Origin: Siphonodentalium dalli
Lineage: Eukaryota > Mollusca > Scaphopoda > Gadilida > Siphonodentaliidae
Length of the DNA stretch: 64,000 nucleotides
Assembly: GCA_032622095.1 (NCBI GenBank)
Contig: CP136064.1
Location: 1,052,001-1,116,000 of the forward strand
Reading direction: 5' to 3'
The notes beneath the pieces are model-generated. The model made no database searches. It was not told the origin of the DNA and saw nothing but the letters and a program-made list of their open reading frames with translations. Within the stretch, counting starts at the first letter, position 1. Each line of letters begins with the position of its first letter. Positions 1-11,381 of the stretch are shown piece by piece. Both the position numbers and the translations under genes were made by a program.

Positions 1-31
1 ATGTCAAATCTGGCCATATCCGAATCGGGTT

Positions 32-46
32 GTCATTTACAATGAC
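32..46. repeat. Inverted repeat GTCATT-TAC-AATGAC (first example)
   Basis: Perfect 6-bp arms (32-37 and 41-46) around a 3-base centre, conserved in most monomers. GTTATTT (for example near 55420 and 59081), GGGTTATC and ATGTCTACAG forms break one arm. Just upstream is a second short dyad, CCGA-A-TCGG (20-28). Short dyads of this kind are common in satellite DNA; a structural role is only a possibility. Confidence 0.6.
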
Positions 47-53
47 TACAGAA

Positions 54-59
54 AATAAA
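54..59 (+). promoter_or_regulatory. AATAAA hexamer in the AAATAAAT monomer class (first example)
   Basis: The canonical eukaryotic polyadenylation hexamer AATAAA appears on the + strand in every monomer of the AAATAAAT class, which is the majority. In the AAATATAT class one base differs, giving AATATA. The same base decides whether the 61-codon frame has an in-frame TAA. If the array were transcribed from this strand, these sites could cause frequent cleavage. No downstream GU-rich element is obvious, so function is unproven. Confidence 0.35.
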
Positions 60-74
60 TATCTTCATGTTGGA

Positions 75-82
75 ATGCAAAT
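75..82 (+). promoter_or_regulatory. POU/octamer motif ATGCAAAT, one per most monomers (first example)
   Basis: Exact match to the octamer ATGCAAAT bound by POU-domain factors in animals (known). It sits in GGAATGCAAATG and recurs in nearly every unit, so there are a few hundred sites at ~229-bp spacing. It is lost in the GGTGGCTGCAAATATATG form and in the GGAAAGCAAATG form (for example near 42188, 42647, 46308). Whether any factor binds is unknown; the motif match is what I see. Confidence 0.5.
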
Positions 83-102
83 GTATGTTTAAAGGAACAG
101 AT

Positions 103-150
103 GTATCTCAACTTAAAGGGACATAAGTAACACAGTCACCAACTTAAAGG
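103..150 (+). repeat. Internal direct repeat CAACTTAAAGGG within the monomer
   Basis: Two copies of CAACTTAAAGGG lie 31 bp apart in units with the TTAAAGGGG variant (here near 108 and 139). In units with the TTTAAGGGG variant the second copy has one mismatch. It may be a relic of how the monomer grew, or a source of the TTAAAGGGG variant by local conversion. Confidence 0.6.
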
Positions 151-166
151 GGTATCTGCTATAGAC

Positions 167-395
167 TGGTTCCATGGTGGAGTACGGTTGAATATTTTCA
201 ATTTGGCGCATGTTTCTCCATACCGCGCCATGTCAAATCTGGCCCTATCCGAATCGGGTTGTCATTTACAATGACTGCAGAAAATATATATCTTCATGGT
301 GGAATGCAAATGTATGTTTAAAGGAACAGATGTATCTCAACTTAAAGGGACATAAGTAACACAGTCACCAACTTTAAGGGGTATCTGCTATAGAC
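167..395 (+). repeat. Representative satellite monomer (first complete unit)
   Basis: First full unit after the partial monomer at 1-166. It is the 'GGTTGAAT' variant: it carries TTGAATATTTTC, GGCGCATG, the CCCTATCC form, GACTGCAG, AAATATAT and TCATGGTGG. The same combination recurs near 3370, 5204, 8407, 11157, 13677, 14592, 17112, 20316, 23290, 26951, 33137, 38170, 51445 and 59680, usually just before an 'AGCATG' monomer. It is therefore a stable landmark of the higher-order repeats. The numbering origin (TGGTTCC) is my choice and has no biological meaning. Confidence 0.85.
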
Positions 396-1776
396 TGGTT
401 CCATGGTGGAGTACGGTTGGATATTTTCAATTTGGAGCATGTTTCTCCATACCGCGCCATGTCAAATCTGGCCATATCCGAATCGGGTTGTCATTTACAA
501 TGACTGCAGAAAATAAATATCTTCATGTTGGAATGCAAATGTATGTTTAAAGGAACAGATGTATCTCAACTTAAAGGAACATAAGTAACACAGTCACCAA
601 CTTAAAGAGGTGTCTGATTTAGACTGGTTCCATGGTGGAGTACGGTTGGATATTTTCAATTTGGCGCATGTTTCTCCATACCGCGCCATGTAAAATCTGG
701 CCATATCCGAATCGGGTTGTCATTTACAATGACTGCAGAAAATAAATATCTTCATGTTGGAATGCAAATGTATGTTTAAAGGAACAGATGTATCTCAACT
801 TAAAGGGACATAAGTAACACAGTCACCAACTTAAAGAGGTGTCTGATTTAGACTGGTTCCATGGTGGAGTACGGTTGGATATTTTCTATTTAGCGCATGT
901 TTCTCCATACCGCGCCATGTCAAATCTGGCCATATCCGAATCGGGTTGTCATTTACAATGACTACAGAAAATAAATATCTTCATGTTGGAATGCAAATGT
1001 ATGTTTAGAGGAACAGATGTATCTCAACTTAAAGGGACATAAGTAACACAGTCACCAACTTTAAGGGGTATCTGCTATAGACTGGTTCCATGGTGGAGTA
1101 CGGTTGGATATTTACTATTTGGCGCATGTTTCTCCATACCGCGCCATGTCAAATCTGGCCATATCCGAATCGGGTTGTCATTTACAATGACTACAGAAAA
1201 TAAATATCTTCATGTTGGAATGCAAATGTATGTTTAAAGGAACAGATGTATCTCAACTTAAAGGGACATAAGTAACACAGTCACCAACTTAAAGAGGTGT
1301 CTGATTTAGACTGGTTCCATGGTGGAGTACGGTTGGATATTTTCTATTTGGCGCATGTTTCTCCATACCGCGCTATGTAAAATCTGGCCATATCCGAATC
1401 GGGTTGTCATTTACAATGACTGCAGAAAATAAACATCTTCATGTTGGAATGCAAATGTATGTTTAAAGGAACAGATGTATCTCAACTTAAAGGGACATAA
1501 GTAACACAGTCACCAACTTAAAGAGGTGTCTGATTTAGACTGGTTCCATGGTGGAGTACGGTTGGATATTTTCTATTTGGCGCATGTTTCTCCATACCGC
1601 GCCATGTCAAATCTGGCCATATCCGAATCGGGTTGTCATTTACAATGACTACAGAAAATAAATATCTTCATGTTGGAATGCAAATGTATGTTTAGAGGAA
1701 CAGATGTATCTCAACTTAAAGGGACATAAGTAACACAGTCACCAACTTTAAGGGGTATCTGCTATAGACTGGTTCC

Positions 1777-1962
1777 ATGGTGGAGTACGGTTGGATATTT
1801 TCAATTTGGCGCATGTTTCTCCATACCGCGCCATGTCAAATCTGGCCATATCCGAATCGGGTTGTCATTTACAATGACTGCAGAAAATATATATCTTCAT
1901 GTTGGAATGCAAATGTATGTTTAAAGGAACAGATGTATCTCAACTTAAAGGGACATAAGTAA
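1777..1962 (+). other. Recurring 61-codon open frame in the satellite; probably not a gene
   Basis: ATG lies in the NcoI-like CCATGG of the monomer and TAA in GGACATAAGTAA. The predicted peptide starts MVEYGWIF and ends LNLKGHK; I see no signal peptide, domain or catalytic motif. About 63 of some 280 monomers keep it open (for example 4295, 6814, 8645, 9332, 18715, 29011, 40001, 53047, 63801). The rest mostly end early at the TAA inside AAATAAAT, and others by GGTTAG or indels. The start context has G at +4 but T at -3. Because 229 is not a multiple of three, the frame shifts in each unit. Low variation between copies reflects array homogenisation and is not evidence of selection on protein. 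Confidence 0.8.
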
Positions 1963-3594
1963 CACAGTCACCAACTTTAAGGGGTATCTGCTATAGACTG
2001 GTTCCATGGTGGAGTACGGTTGGATATTTTCAATTTGGCGCATGTTTCTCCATATCGCGCCATGTCAAATCTGGCCCTATCCGAATCGGGTTGTCATTTA
2101 CAATGACTACAGAAAATAAATATCTTCATGTTGGAATGCAAATGTATGTTTAAAGGAACAGATGTATCTCAACTTAAAGGAACATAAGTAACACCGTCAC
2201 CAACTTTAAGGGGTATCTGCTATAGACTGGTTACATGGTGGAGTACGGTTGGATATTTTCAATTTTGCGCATGTTTCTCCATACCGCACCATGTCAAATC
2301 TGGCCATATCCGAATCGGGTTGTCATTTACAATGACTGCAGAAAATATATATCTTCATGTTGGAATGCAAATGTATGTTTAAAGGAACAGATGTATCTCA
2401 ACTTAAAGGGACATAAGTAACACAGTCACCAACTTAAAGAGGTGTCTGATTTAGACTGGTTCCATGGTGGAGTACGGTTGGATATTTTCTATTTGGCGCA
2501 TGTTTCTCCATACCGCGCCATGTCAAATCTGGCCATATCCGAATCGGGTTGTCATTTACAATGACTACAGAAAATAAATATCTTCATGTTGGAATGCAAA
2601 TGTATGTTTAGAGGAACAGATGTATCTCAACTTAAAGGGACATAAGTAACACAGTCACCAACTTTAAGGGGTATCTGCTATAGACTGGTTCCATGGTGGA
2701 GTACGGTTGGATATTTACTATTTGGCGCATGTTTCTCCATACCGCGCCATGTCAAATCTGGCCATATCCGAATCGGGTTGTCATTTACAATGACTACAGA
2801 AAATAAATATCTTCATGTTGGAATGCAAATGTATGTTTAAAGGAACAGATGTATCTCAACTTAAAGGGACATAAGTAACACCGTCACCAACTTTAAGGGG
2901 TATCTGCTATAGACTGGTTCCATGGTGGAGTACTGTTGCATATTTTCAATTTGGCGCATGTTTTTCCATACCGCGCCATGTCAAATCTGGCCATATCCGA
3001 ATCGGGTTGTCATTTACAATGACTACAGAAAATAAATATCTTCATGTTGGAATGCAAATGTATGTTTAAAGGAACAGATGTATCTCAACTTAAAGGGACA
3101 TAAGTAACACAGTCACCAACTTAAAGGGGTATCTGCTATAGACTGGTTCCATGGTGGAGTACGGTTGGATATTTTCAATTTGGCGCATGTTTCTCCATAC
3201 CGCGCCATGTCAAATCTGGCCATATCCGAATCGGGTTGTCATTTACAATGACTGCAGAAAATATATATCTTCATGGTGGCTGCAAATATATGTTTAAAGG
3301 AACAGATGTATCTCAACTTAAAGGGACATAAGTAACACAGTCACCAACTTAAAGGGGTGTCTGCTATAGACTGGTTCCATGGTGGAGTACGGTTGAATAT
3401 TTTCAATTTGGCGCATGTTTCTCCATACCGCGCCATGTCAAATCTGGCCCTATCCGAATCGGGTTGTCATTTACAATGACTGCAGAAAATATATATCTTC
3501 ATGGTGGAATGCAAATGTATGTTTAAAGGAACAGATGTATCTCAACTTAAAGGGACATAAGTAACACAGTCACCAACTTTAAGGGGTATCTGCT

Positions 3595-5037
3595 ATAGAC
3601 TGGTTCCATGGTGGAGTACGGTTGGATATTTACTATTTGGCGCATGTTTCTCCATACCGCGCCATGTCAAATCTGGCCATATCCGAATCGGGTTGTCATT
3701 TACAATGACTACAGAAAATAAATATCTTCATGTTGGAATGCAAATGTATGTTTAAAAAAACAGATGTATCTCAACTTAAAGGGACATAAGTAACACAGTC
3801 ACCAACTTAAAGAGGTGTCTGATTTAGACTGGTTCCATGGTGGAGTACGGTTGGATATTTTCTATTTGGCGCATGTTTCTCCATACCGCGCCATGTAAAA
3901 TCTGGCCATATCCGAATCGGGTTGTCATTTACAATGACTGCAGAAAATAAATATCTTCATGTTGGAATGCAAATGTATGTTTAAAGGAACAGATGTATCT
4001 CAACTTAAAGGGACATAAGTAACACAGTCACCAACTTAAAGAGGTGTCTGATTTAGACTGGTTCCATGGTGGAGTACGGTTGGATATTTTCTATTTGGCG
4101 CATGTTTCTCCATACCGCGCCATGTCAAATCTGGCCATATCCGAATCGGGTTGTCATTTACAATGACTGCAGAAAATAAATATCTTCATGTTGGAATGCA
4201 AATGTATGTTTAGAGGAACAGATGTATCTCAACTTAAAGGGACATAAGTAACACAGTCACCAACTTTAAGGGGTATCTGCTATAGACTGGTTCCATGGTG
4301 GAGTACGGTTGGATATTTTCAATTTGGCGCATGTTTCTCCATACCGCGCCATGTCAAATCTGGCCATATCCGAATCGGGTTGTCATTTACAATGACTGCA
4401 GAAAATATATATCTTCATGTTGGAATGCAAATGTATGTTTAAAGGAACAGATGTATCTCAACTTAAAGGGACATAAGTAACACAGTCACCAACTTTAAGG
4501 GGTATCTGCTATAGACTGGTTCCATGGTGGAGTACGATTGGATATTTTCAATTTGGCGCATGTTTCTCCATATCGCGCCATGTCAAATCTGGCCCTATCC
4601 GAATCGGGTTGTCATTTACAATGACTACAGAAGATAAATATCTTCATGTTGGAATGCAAATGTATGATTAAAGGAACAGATGTATCTCAACTTAAAGGGA
4701 CATAAGTAACACCGTCACCAACTTTAAGGGGTATCTGCTATAGACTGGTTACATGGTGGAGTACGGTTGGATATTTACTATTTGGCGCATGTTTCTCCAT
4801 ACCGCGCCATGTCAAATCTGGCCATATCCGAATCGGGTTGTCATTTACAATGACTACAGAAAATAAATATCTTCATGTTGGAATGCAAATGTATGTTTAA
4901 AGGAACAGATGTATCTCAACTTAAAGGGACATAAGTAACACCGTCACCAACTTTAAGGGGTATCTGCTATAGACTGGTTCCATGGTGGAGTACTGTTGCA
5001 TATTTTCAATTTGGCGCATGTTTTTCCATACCGCGCC
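3595..5037 (+). repeat. Nested 11-monomer duplication with a 2-monomer deletion
   Basis: From about 3600 the sequence follows the pattern seen from about 1080, at an offset of 2,518 bp (11 monomers). TACTATTT lies at 1113 and 3631, and the intact 61-codon frame starts at 1777 and 4295. The correspondence holds to the TTACA at 2231/4749. It then jumps to an offset of 2,060 bp, so TACTGTTGCA at 2931 pairs with 4991. Two monomers present at about 2.24-2.70 kb are missing here, and the monomer at 4746-4974 is the junction. Confidence 0.8.
4746..4974 (+). repeat. Chimeric junction monomer
   Basis: The unit begins with TTACATGG (4749-4756), as in the 2231 unit, which continues TTCAATTTTGCGC. Here it continues TTACTATTTGG (from 4775), as in the unit near 2689. 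The switch lies between about 4753 and 4775. Comparison with the source segment shows exactly 458 bp (two units) missing, as expected from unequal crossing-over between units two steps apart. Gene conversion of a short tract is the alternative, but the change in offset downstream favours crossing-over. Confidence 0.75.
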
Positions 5038-8000
5038 ATGTCAAATCTGGCCATATCCGAATCGGGTTGTCATTTACAATGACTACAGAAAATAAATATC
5101 TTCATGTTGGAATGCAAATGTATGTTTAAAGGAACAGATGTATCTCAACTTAAAGGGACATAAGTAACACAGTCACCAACTTAAAGGGGTATCTGCTATA
5201 GACTGGTTCCATGGTGGAGTACGGTTGAATATTTTCAATTTGGCGCATGTTTCTCCATACCGCGCCATGTCAAATCTGGCCCTATCCGAATCGGGTTGTC
5301 ATTTACAATGACTGCAGAAAATATATATCTTCATGGTGGAATGCAAATGTATGTTTAAAGGAACAGATGTATCTCAACTTAAAGGGACATAAGTAACACA
5401 GTCACCAACTTTAAGGGGTATCTGCTATAGACTGGTTCCATGGTGGAGTACGGTTGGATATTTTCAATTTGGAGCATGTTTCTCCATACCGCGCCATGTC
5501 AAATCTGGCCATATCCGAATCGGGTTGTCATTTACAATGACTGCAGAAAATAAATATCTTCATGTTGGAATGCAAATGTATGTTTAAAGGAACAGATGTA
5601 TCTCAACTTAAAGGAACATAAGTAACACAGTCACCAACTTAAAGAGGTGTCTGATTTAGACTGGTTCCATGGTGGAGTACGGTTGGATATTTTCAATTTG
5701 GCGCATGTTTCTCCATACCGCGCCATGTAAAATCTGGCCATATCCGAATCGGGTTGTCATTTACAATGACTGCAGAAAATAAATATCTTCATGTTGGAAT
5801 GCAAATGTATGTTTAAAGGAACAGATGTATCTCAACTTAAAGGGACATAAGTAACACAGTCACCAACTTAAAGAGGTGTCTGATTTAGACTGGTTCCATG
5901 GTGGAGTACGGTTGGATATTTTCTATTTAGCGCATGTTTCTCCATACCGCGCCATGTCAAATCTGGCCATATCCGAATCGGGTTGTCATTTACAATGACT
6001 ACAGAAAATAAATATCTTCATGTTGAAATGCAAATGTATGTTTAGAGGAACAGATGTATCTCAACTTAAAGGGACATAAGTAACACAGTCACCAACTTTA
6101 AGGGGTATCTGCTATAGACTGGTTCCATGGTGGAGTACGGTTGGATATTTACTATTTGGCGCATGTTTCTCCATACCGCGCCATGTCAAATCTGGCCATA
6201 TCCGAATCGGGTTGTCATTTACAATGACTACAGAAAATAAATATCTTCATGTTGGAATGCAAATGTATGTTTAAAGGAACAGATGTATCTCAACTTAAAG
6301 GGACATAAGTAACACAGTCACCAACTTAAAGAGGTGTCTGATTTAGACTGGTTCCATGGTGGAGTACGGTTGGATATTTTCTATTTGGCGCATGTTTCTC
6401 CATACCGCGCCATGTAAAATCTGGCCATATCCGAATCGGGTTGTCATTTACAATGACTGCAGAAAATAAATATCTTCATGTTGGAATGCAAATGTATGTT
6501 TAAAGGAACAGATGTATCTCAACTTAAAGGGACATAAGTAACACAGTCACCAACTTAAAGAGGTGTCTGATTTAGACTGGTTCCATGGTGGAGTACGGTT
6601 GGATATTTTCTATTTGGCGCATGTTTCTCCATACCGCGCCATGTCAAATCTGGCCATATCCGAATCGGGTTGTCATTTACAATGACTACAGAAAATAAAT
6701 ATCTTCATGTTGGAATGCAAATGTATGTTTAGAGGAACAGATGTATCTCAACTTAAAGGGACATAAGTAACACAGTCACCAACTTTAAGGGGTATCTGCT
6801 ATAGACTGGTTCCATGGTGGAGTACGGTTGGATATTTTCAATTTGGCGCATGTTTCTCCATACCGCGCCATGTCAAATCTGGCCATATCCGAATCGGGTT
6901 GTCATTTACAATGACTGCAGAAAATATATATCTTCATGTTGGAATGCAAATGTATGTTTAAAGGAACAGATGTATCTCAACTTAAAGGGACATAAGTAAC
7001 ACAGTCACCAACTTTAAGGGGTATCTGCTATAGACTGGTTCCATGGTGGAGTACGGTTGGATATTTTCAATTTGGCGCATGTTTCTCCATATCGCGCCAT
7101 GTCAAATCTGGCCCTATCCGAATCGGGTTGTCATTTACAATGACTACAGAAAATAAATATCTTCATGTTGGAATGCAAATGTATGTTTAAAGGAACAGAT
7201 GTATCTCAACTTAAAGGAACATAAGTAACACCGTCACCAACTTTAAGGGGTATCTGCTATAGACTGGTTCCATGGTGGAGTACGGTTGGATATTTTCAAT
7301 TTTGCGCATGTTTCTCCATACCGCACCATGTCAAATCTGGCCATATCCGAATCGGGTTGTCATTTACAATGACTGCAGAAAATATATATCTTCATGTTGG
7401 AATGCAAATGTATGTTTAAAGGAACAGATGTATCTCAACTTAAAGGGACATAAGTAACACAGTCACCAACTTAAAGAGGTGTCTGATTTAGACTGGTTCC
7501 ATGGTGGAGTACGGTTGGATATTTTCTATTTGGCGCATGTTTCTCCATACCGCGCCATGTCAAATCTGGCCATATCCGAATCGGGTTGTCATTTACAATG
7601 ACTACAGAAAATAAATATCTTCATGTTGGAATGCAAATGTATGTTTAGAGGAACAGATGTATCTCAACTTAAAGGGACATAAGTAACACAGTCACCAACT
7701 TTAAGGGGTATCTGCTATAGACTGGTTCCATGGTGGAGTACGGTTGGATATTTACTATTTGGCGCATGTTTCTCCATACCGCGCCATGTCAAATCTGGCC
7801 ATATCCGAATCGGGTTGTCATTTACAATGACTACAGAAAATAAATATCTTCATGTTGGAATGCAAATGTATGTATAAAGGAACAGATGTATCTCAACTTA
7901 AAGGGACATAAGTAACACCGTCACCAACTTTAAGGGGTATCTGCTATAGACTGGTTCCATGGTGGAGTACTGTTGCATATTTTCAATTTGGCGCATGTTT

Positions 8001-8647
8001 TTCCATACCGCGCCATGTCAAATCTGGCCATATCCGAATCGGGTTGTCATTTACAATGACTACAGAAAATAAATATCTTCATGTTGGAATGCAAATGTAT
8101 GTTTAAAGGAACAGATGTATCTCAACTTAAAGGGACATAAGTAACACAGTCACCAACTTAAAGGGGTATCTGCTATAGACTGGTTCCATGGTGGAGTACG
8201 GTTGGATATTTTCAATTTGGCGCATGTTTCTCCATACCGCGCCATGTCAAATCTGGCCATATCCGAATCGGGTTGTCATTTACAATGACTGCAGAAAATA
8301 TATATCTTCATGGTGGCTGCAAATATATGTTTAAAGGAACAGATGTATCTCAACTTAAAGGGACATAAGTAACACAGTCACCAACTTAAAGGGGTATCTG
8401 CTATAGACTGGTTCCATGGTGGAGTACGGTTGAATATTTTCAATTTGGCGCATGTTTCTCCATACCGCGCCATGTCAAATCTGGCCCTATCCGAATCGGG
8501 TTGTCATTTACAATGACTGCAGAAAATATATATCTTCATGGTGGAATGCAAATGTATGTTTAAAGGAACAGATGTATCTCAACTTAAAGGGACATAAGTA
8601 ACACAGTCACCAACTTTAAGGGGTATCTGCTATAGACTGGTTCCATG
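5038..8647 (+). repeat. Higher-order repeat, 22-monomer period, copy 2 (matched part)
   Basis: Second copy of the block at 1-3610, offset 5,037 bp. Position 5038 restarts with the same sequence as position 1. Private changes include GTTGAAATGC near 6023, GTATGTATAAAGG near 7870 and TTCCATGG at 7268. After about 8645 the next unit is the AGCATG variant with AAATATAT and GAATGTTT, which begins a different family of higher-order repeats. Confidence 0.85.
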
Positions 8648-11381
8648 GTGGAGTACGGTTGGATATTTTCAATTTGGAGCATGTTTCTCCATACCGCGCC
8701 ATGTCAAATCTGGCCATATCCGAATCGGGTTGTCATTTACAATGACTGCAGAAAATATATATCTTCATGTTGGAATGCAAATGAATGTTTAAAGGAACAG
8801 ATGTATCTCAACTTAAAGGGACATAAGTAACACCGTCACCAACTTTAAGGGGTATCTGCTATAGACTGGTTACATGGTGGAGTACGGTTGGATATTTTCA
8901 ATTTTGCGCATGTTTCTCCATACCGCGCCATGTAAAATCTGGCCATATCCGAATCGGGTTGTCATTTACAATGACTGCAGAAAATAAAAATCTTCATGTT
9001 GGAATGCAAATGTATGTTTAAAGGAACAGATGTATCTCAACTTAAAGGGACATAAGTAACACAGTCACCAACTTAAAGAGGTGTCTGATTTAGACTGGTT
9101 CCATGGTGGAGTACGGTTGGATATTTTCTATTTGGCGCATGTTTCTCCATACCGCGCCATGTCAAATCTGGCCATATCCGAATCGGGTTGTCATTTACAA
9201 TGACTACAGAAAATAAATATCTTCATGTTGGAATGCAAATGTATGTTTAGAGGAACAGATGTATCTCAACTTAAAGGGACATAAGTAACACAGTCACCAA
9301 CTTTAAGGGGTATCTGCTATAGACTGGTTCCATGGTGGAGTACGGTTGGATATTTACTATTTGGCGCATGTTTCTCCATACCGCGCCATGTCAAATCTGG
9401 CCATATCCGAATCGGGTTGTCATTTACAATGACTACAGAAAACATATATCTTCATGTTGGAATGCAAATGTATGTTTAAAGGAACAGATGTATCTCAACT
9501 TAAAGGGACATAAGTAACACCGTCACCAACTTTAAGGGGTATCTGCTAAGACTGGTTCCATGGTGGAGTACTGTTGTATATTTTCAATTTGGCGCATGTT
9601 TTTCCATACCGCGCCATGTCAAATCTGGCCATATCCGAATCGGGTTGTCATTTACAATGACTACAGAAAATAAATATCTTCATGTTGGAATGCAAATGTA
9701 TGTTTAAAGGAACAGATGTATCTCAACTTAAAGAGACATAAGTAACACAGTCACCAACTTAAAGGGGTATCTGCTATAGACTGGTTCCATGGTGGAGTAC
9801 GGTTGGATATTTTCAATTTGGCGCATGTTTCTCCATACCGCGCCATGTCAAATCTGGCCCTATCCGAATCGGGTTGTCATTTACAATGACTGCAGAAAAT
9901 AAATATCTTCATGTTGGAATGCAAATGTATGTTTAAAGGAACAGATGTATCTCAACTTAAAGGGACATAAGTAACACAGTCACCAACTTAAAGAGGTGTC
10001 TGATTTAGACTGGTTACATGGTGGAATACGGTTGGATATTTTCTATTTGGCACATGTTTCTCCATACCGCGCCATGTCAAATCTGGCCATATCCGAATCG
10101 GGTTGTCATTTACAATGACTACAGAAAATAAATATCTTCATGTTGGAATGCAAATGTATGTTTAAAGGAACAGATGTATCTCAACTTAAAGGGACATAAG
10201 TAACAGTCACCAACTTTAAGGGGTATCTGCTATAGACTGGTTCCATGGTGGAGTACGGTTGGATATTTTCTATTTGGCACATGTTTCTCCATACCGCGCA
10301 ATGTCAAATCTGGCCATATCCGAATCGGGTTGTCATTTACAATGTCTACAGAAAATAAATATCTTCATGTTGGAATGCAAATGTATGTTTAAAGGAACAG
10401 ATGTATCTCAACTTAAAGGGACATAAGTAACACCGTCACCAACTTTAAGGGGTATCTGCTATAGACTGGTTCCATGGTGGAGTACTGTTGGATATTTTCA
10501 ATTTGGCGCATGTTTCTCCCTACCGCGCCATGTAAAATCTGGCCATATCCGAATCGGGTTGTCATTTACAATGACTACAGAAAATAAATATCTTCATGTT
10601 GGAATGCAAATGTATGTTTACAGGAACAGATGTATCTCAACTTAAAGGGACATAAGTAACACAGTCACCAACTTAAAGGGGTATCTGCTATAGACTGGTT
10701 CCATGGTGGAGTACTGTTGCATATTTTCAATTTGGCGCATGTTTTTCCATACCGCGCCATGTCAAATCTGGCCATATCCGAATCGGGTTGTCATTTACAA
10801 TGACTACAGAAAATAAATATCTTCATGTTGGAATGCAAATGTATGTTTAAAGGAACAGATGTATCTCAACTTAAAGGGACATAAGTAACACAGTCACCAA
10901 CTTAAAGGGGTATCTGCTATAGACTGGTTCCATGGTGGAGTACGGTTGGATATTTTCAATTTGGCGCATGTTTCTCCATACCGCGCCATGTCAAATCTGG
11001 CCATATCCGAATCGGGTTGTCATTTACAATGACTGCAGAAAATATATATCTTCATGGTGGCTGCAAATATATGTTTAAAGGAACAGATGTATCTCAACTT
11101 AAAGGGACATAAGTAACACAGTCACCAACTTAAAGGGGTATCTGCTATAGACTGGTTCCATGGTGGAGTACGGTTGAATATTTTCAATTTGGCGCATGTT
11201 TCTCCATACCGCGCCATGTCAAATCTGGCCCTATCCGAATCGGGTTGTCATTTACAATGACTGCAGAAAATATATATCTTCATGGTGGAATGCAAATGTA
11301 TGTTTAAAGGAACAGATGTATCTCAACTTAAAGGGACATAAGTAACACAGTCACCAACTTTAAGGGGTATCTGCTATAGAC
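8638..11381 (+). repeat. 12-monomer higher-order repeat (2,744 bp), first copy
   Basis: It runs from one AGCATG/GAATGTTT monomer (8638) to the next (11382). Order of landmarks: AGCATG unit; TTTTGCGC/GTAAAA unit; a TTCTATTTGG unit preceded by GATTTAG; a TTACTATTTGG unit with AAACATAT (9325); ACTGTTGTAT after a CTAAG deletion; a CCCTATCC unit; a GGAATACGG unit; a CACATG unit; an ACTGTTGG unit with TTTACAGG; an ACTGTTGC unit; a unit with the short GGTGGCTGC; and a GGTTGAAT unit. Repeated at 11382 with one monomer fewer. Confidence 0.8.

Larger units (their letters stand above)
1..3610 (+). repeat. Higher-order repeat, 22-monomer period, copy 1 (matched part)
   Basis: This stretch matches 5038-8647 at a constant offset of 5,037 bp (22 monomers). 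Shared landmarks are GGTTGAAT at 184/5221, GGAGCATG near 431/5468, the ACTGTTGC monomer near 2932/7969, the short GGTGGCTGC form near 3276/8313 and the second GGTTGAAT near 3384/8421. Differences are few: TTACATGG at 2231 against TTCCATGG at 7268, and GGGGTGTCTG at 3354 against GGGGTATCTG. Beyond about 3620 the two copies differ: copy 1 has TTACTATTTGG where copy 2 has TTCAATTTGGAGC. Confidence 0.85.

Noticed and set aside
14-30. Possible CENP-B box around CCGAATCGGG
   Set aside because: Against NTTCGNNNNANNCGGGN the + strand fits A and CGGG but not TTCG, and the opposite strand fits TTCG but not A or CGGG. That is about half of the essential bases on either strand, not enough to call a box. 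A binding assay or a family-wide alignment could revisit it.
167-200. Pol III A/B box-like strings (TGGTGGAGTACGG, GGTTCCATGG), hinting at a tRNA-derived SINE
   Set aside because: The boxes are in the wrong order and overlap, the B box lacks the conserved GANTCC end, and there is no tRNA fold, poly(A) tail or target-site duplication. The unit is a satellite monomer.
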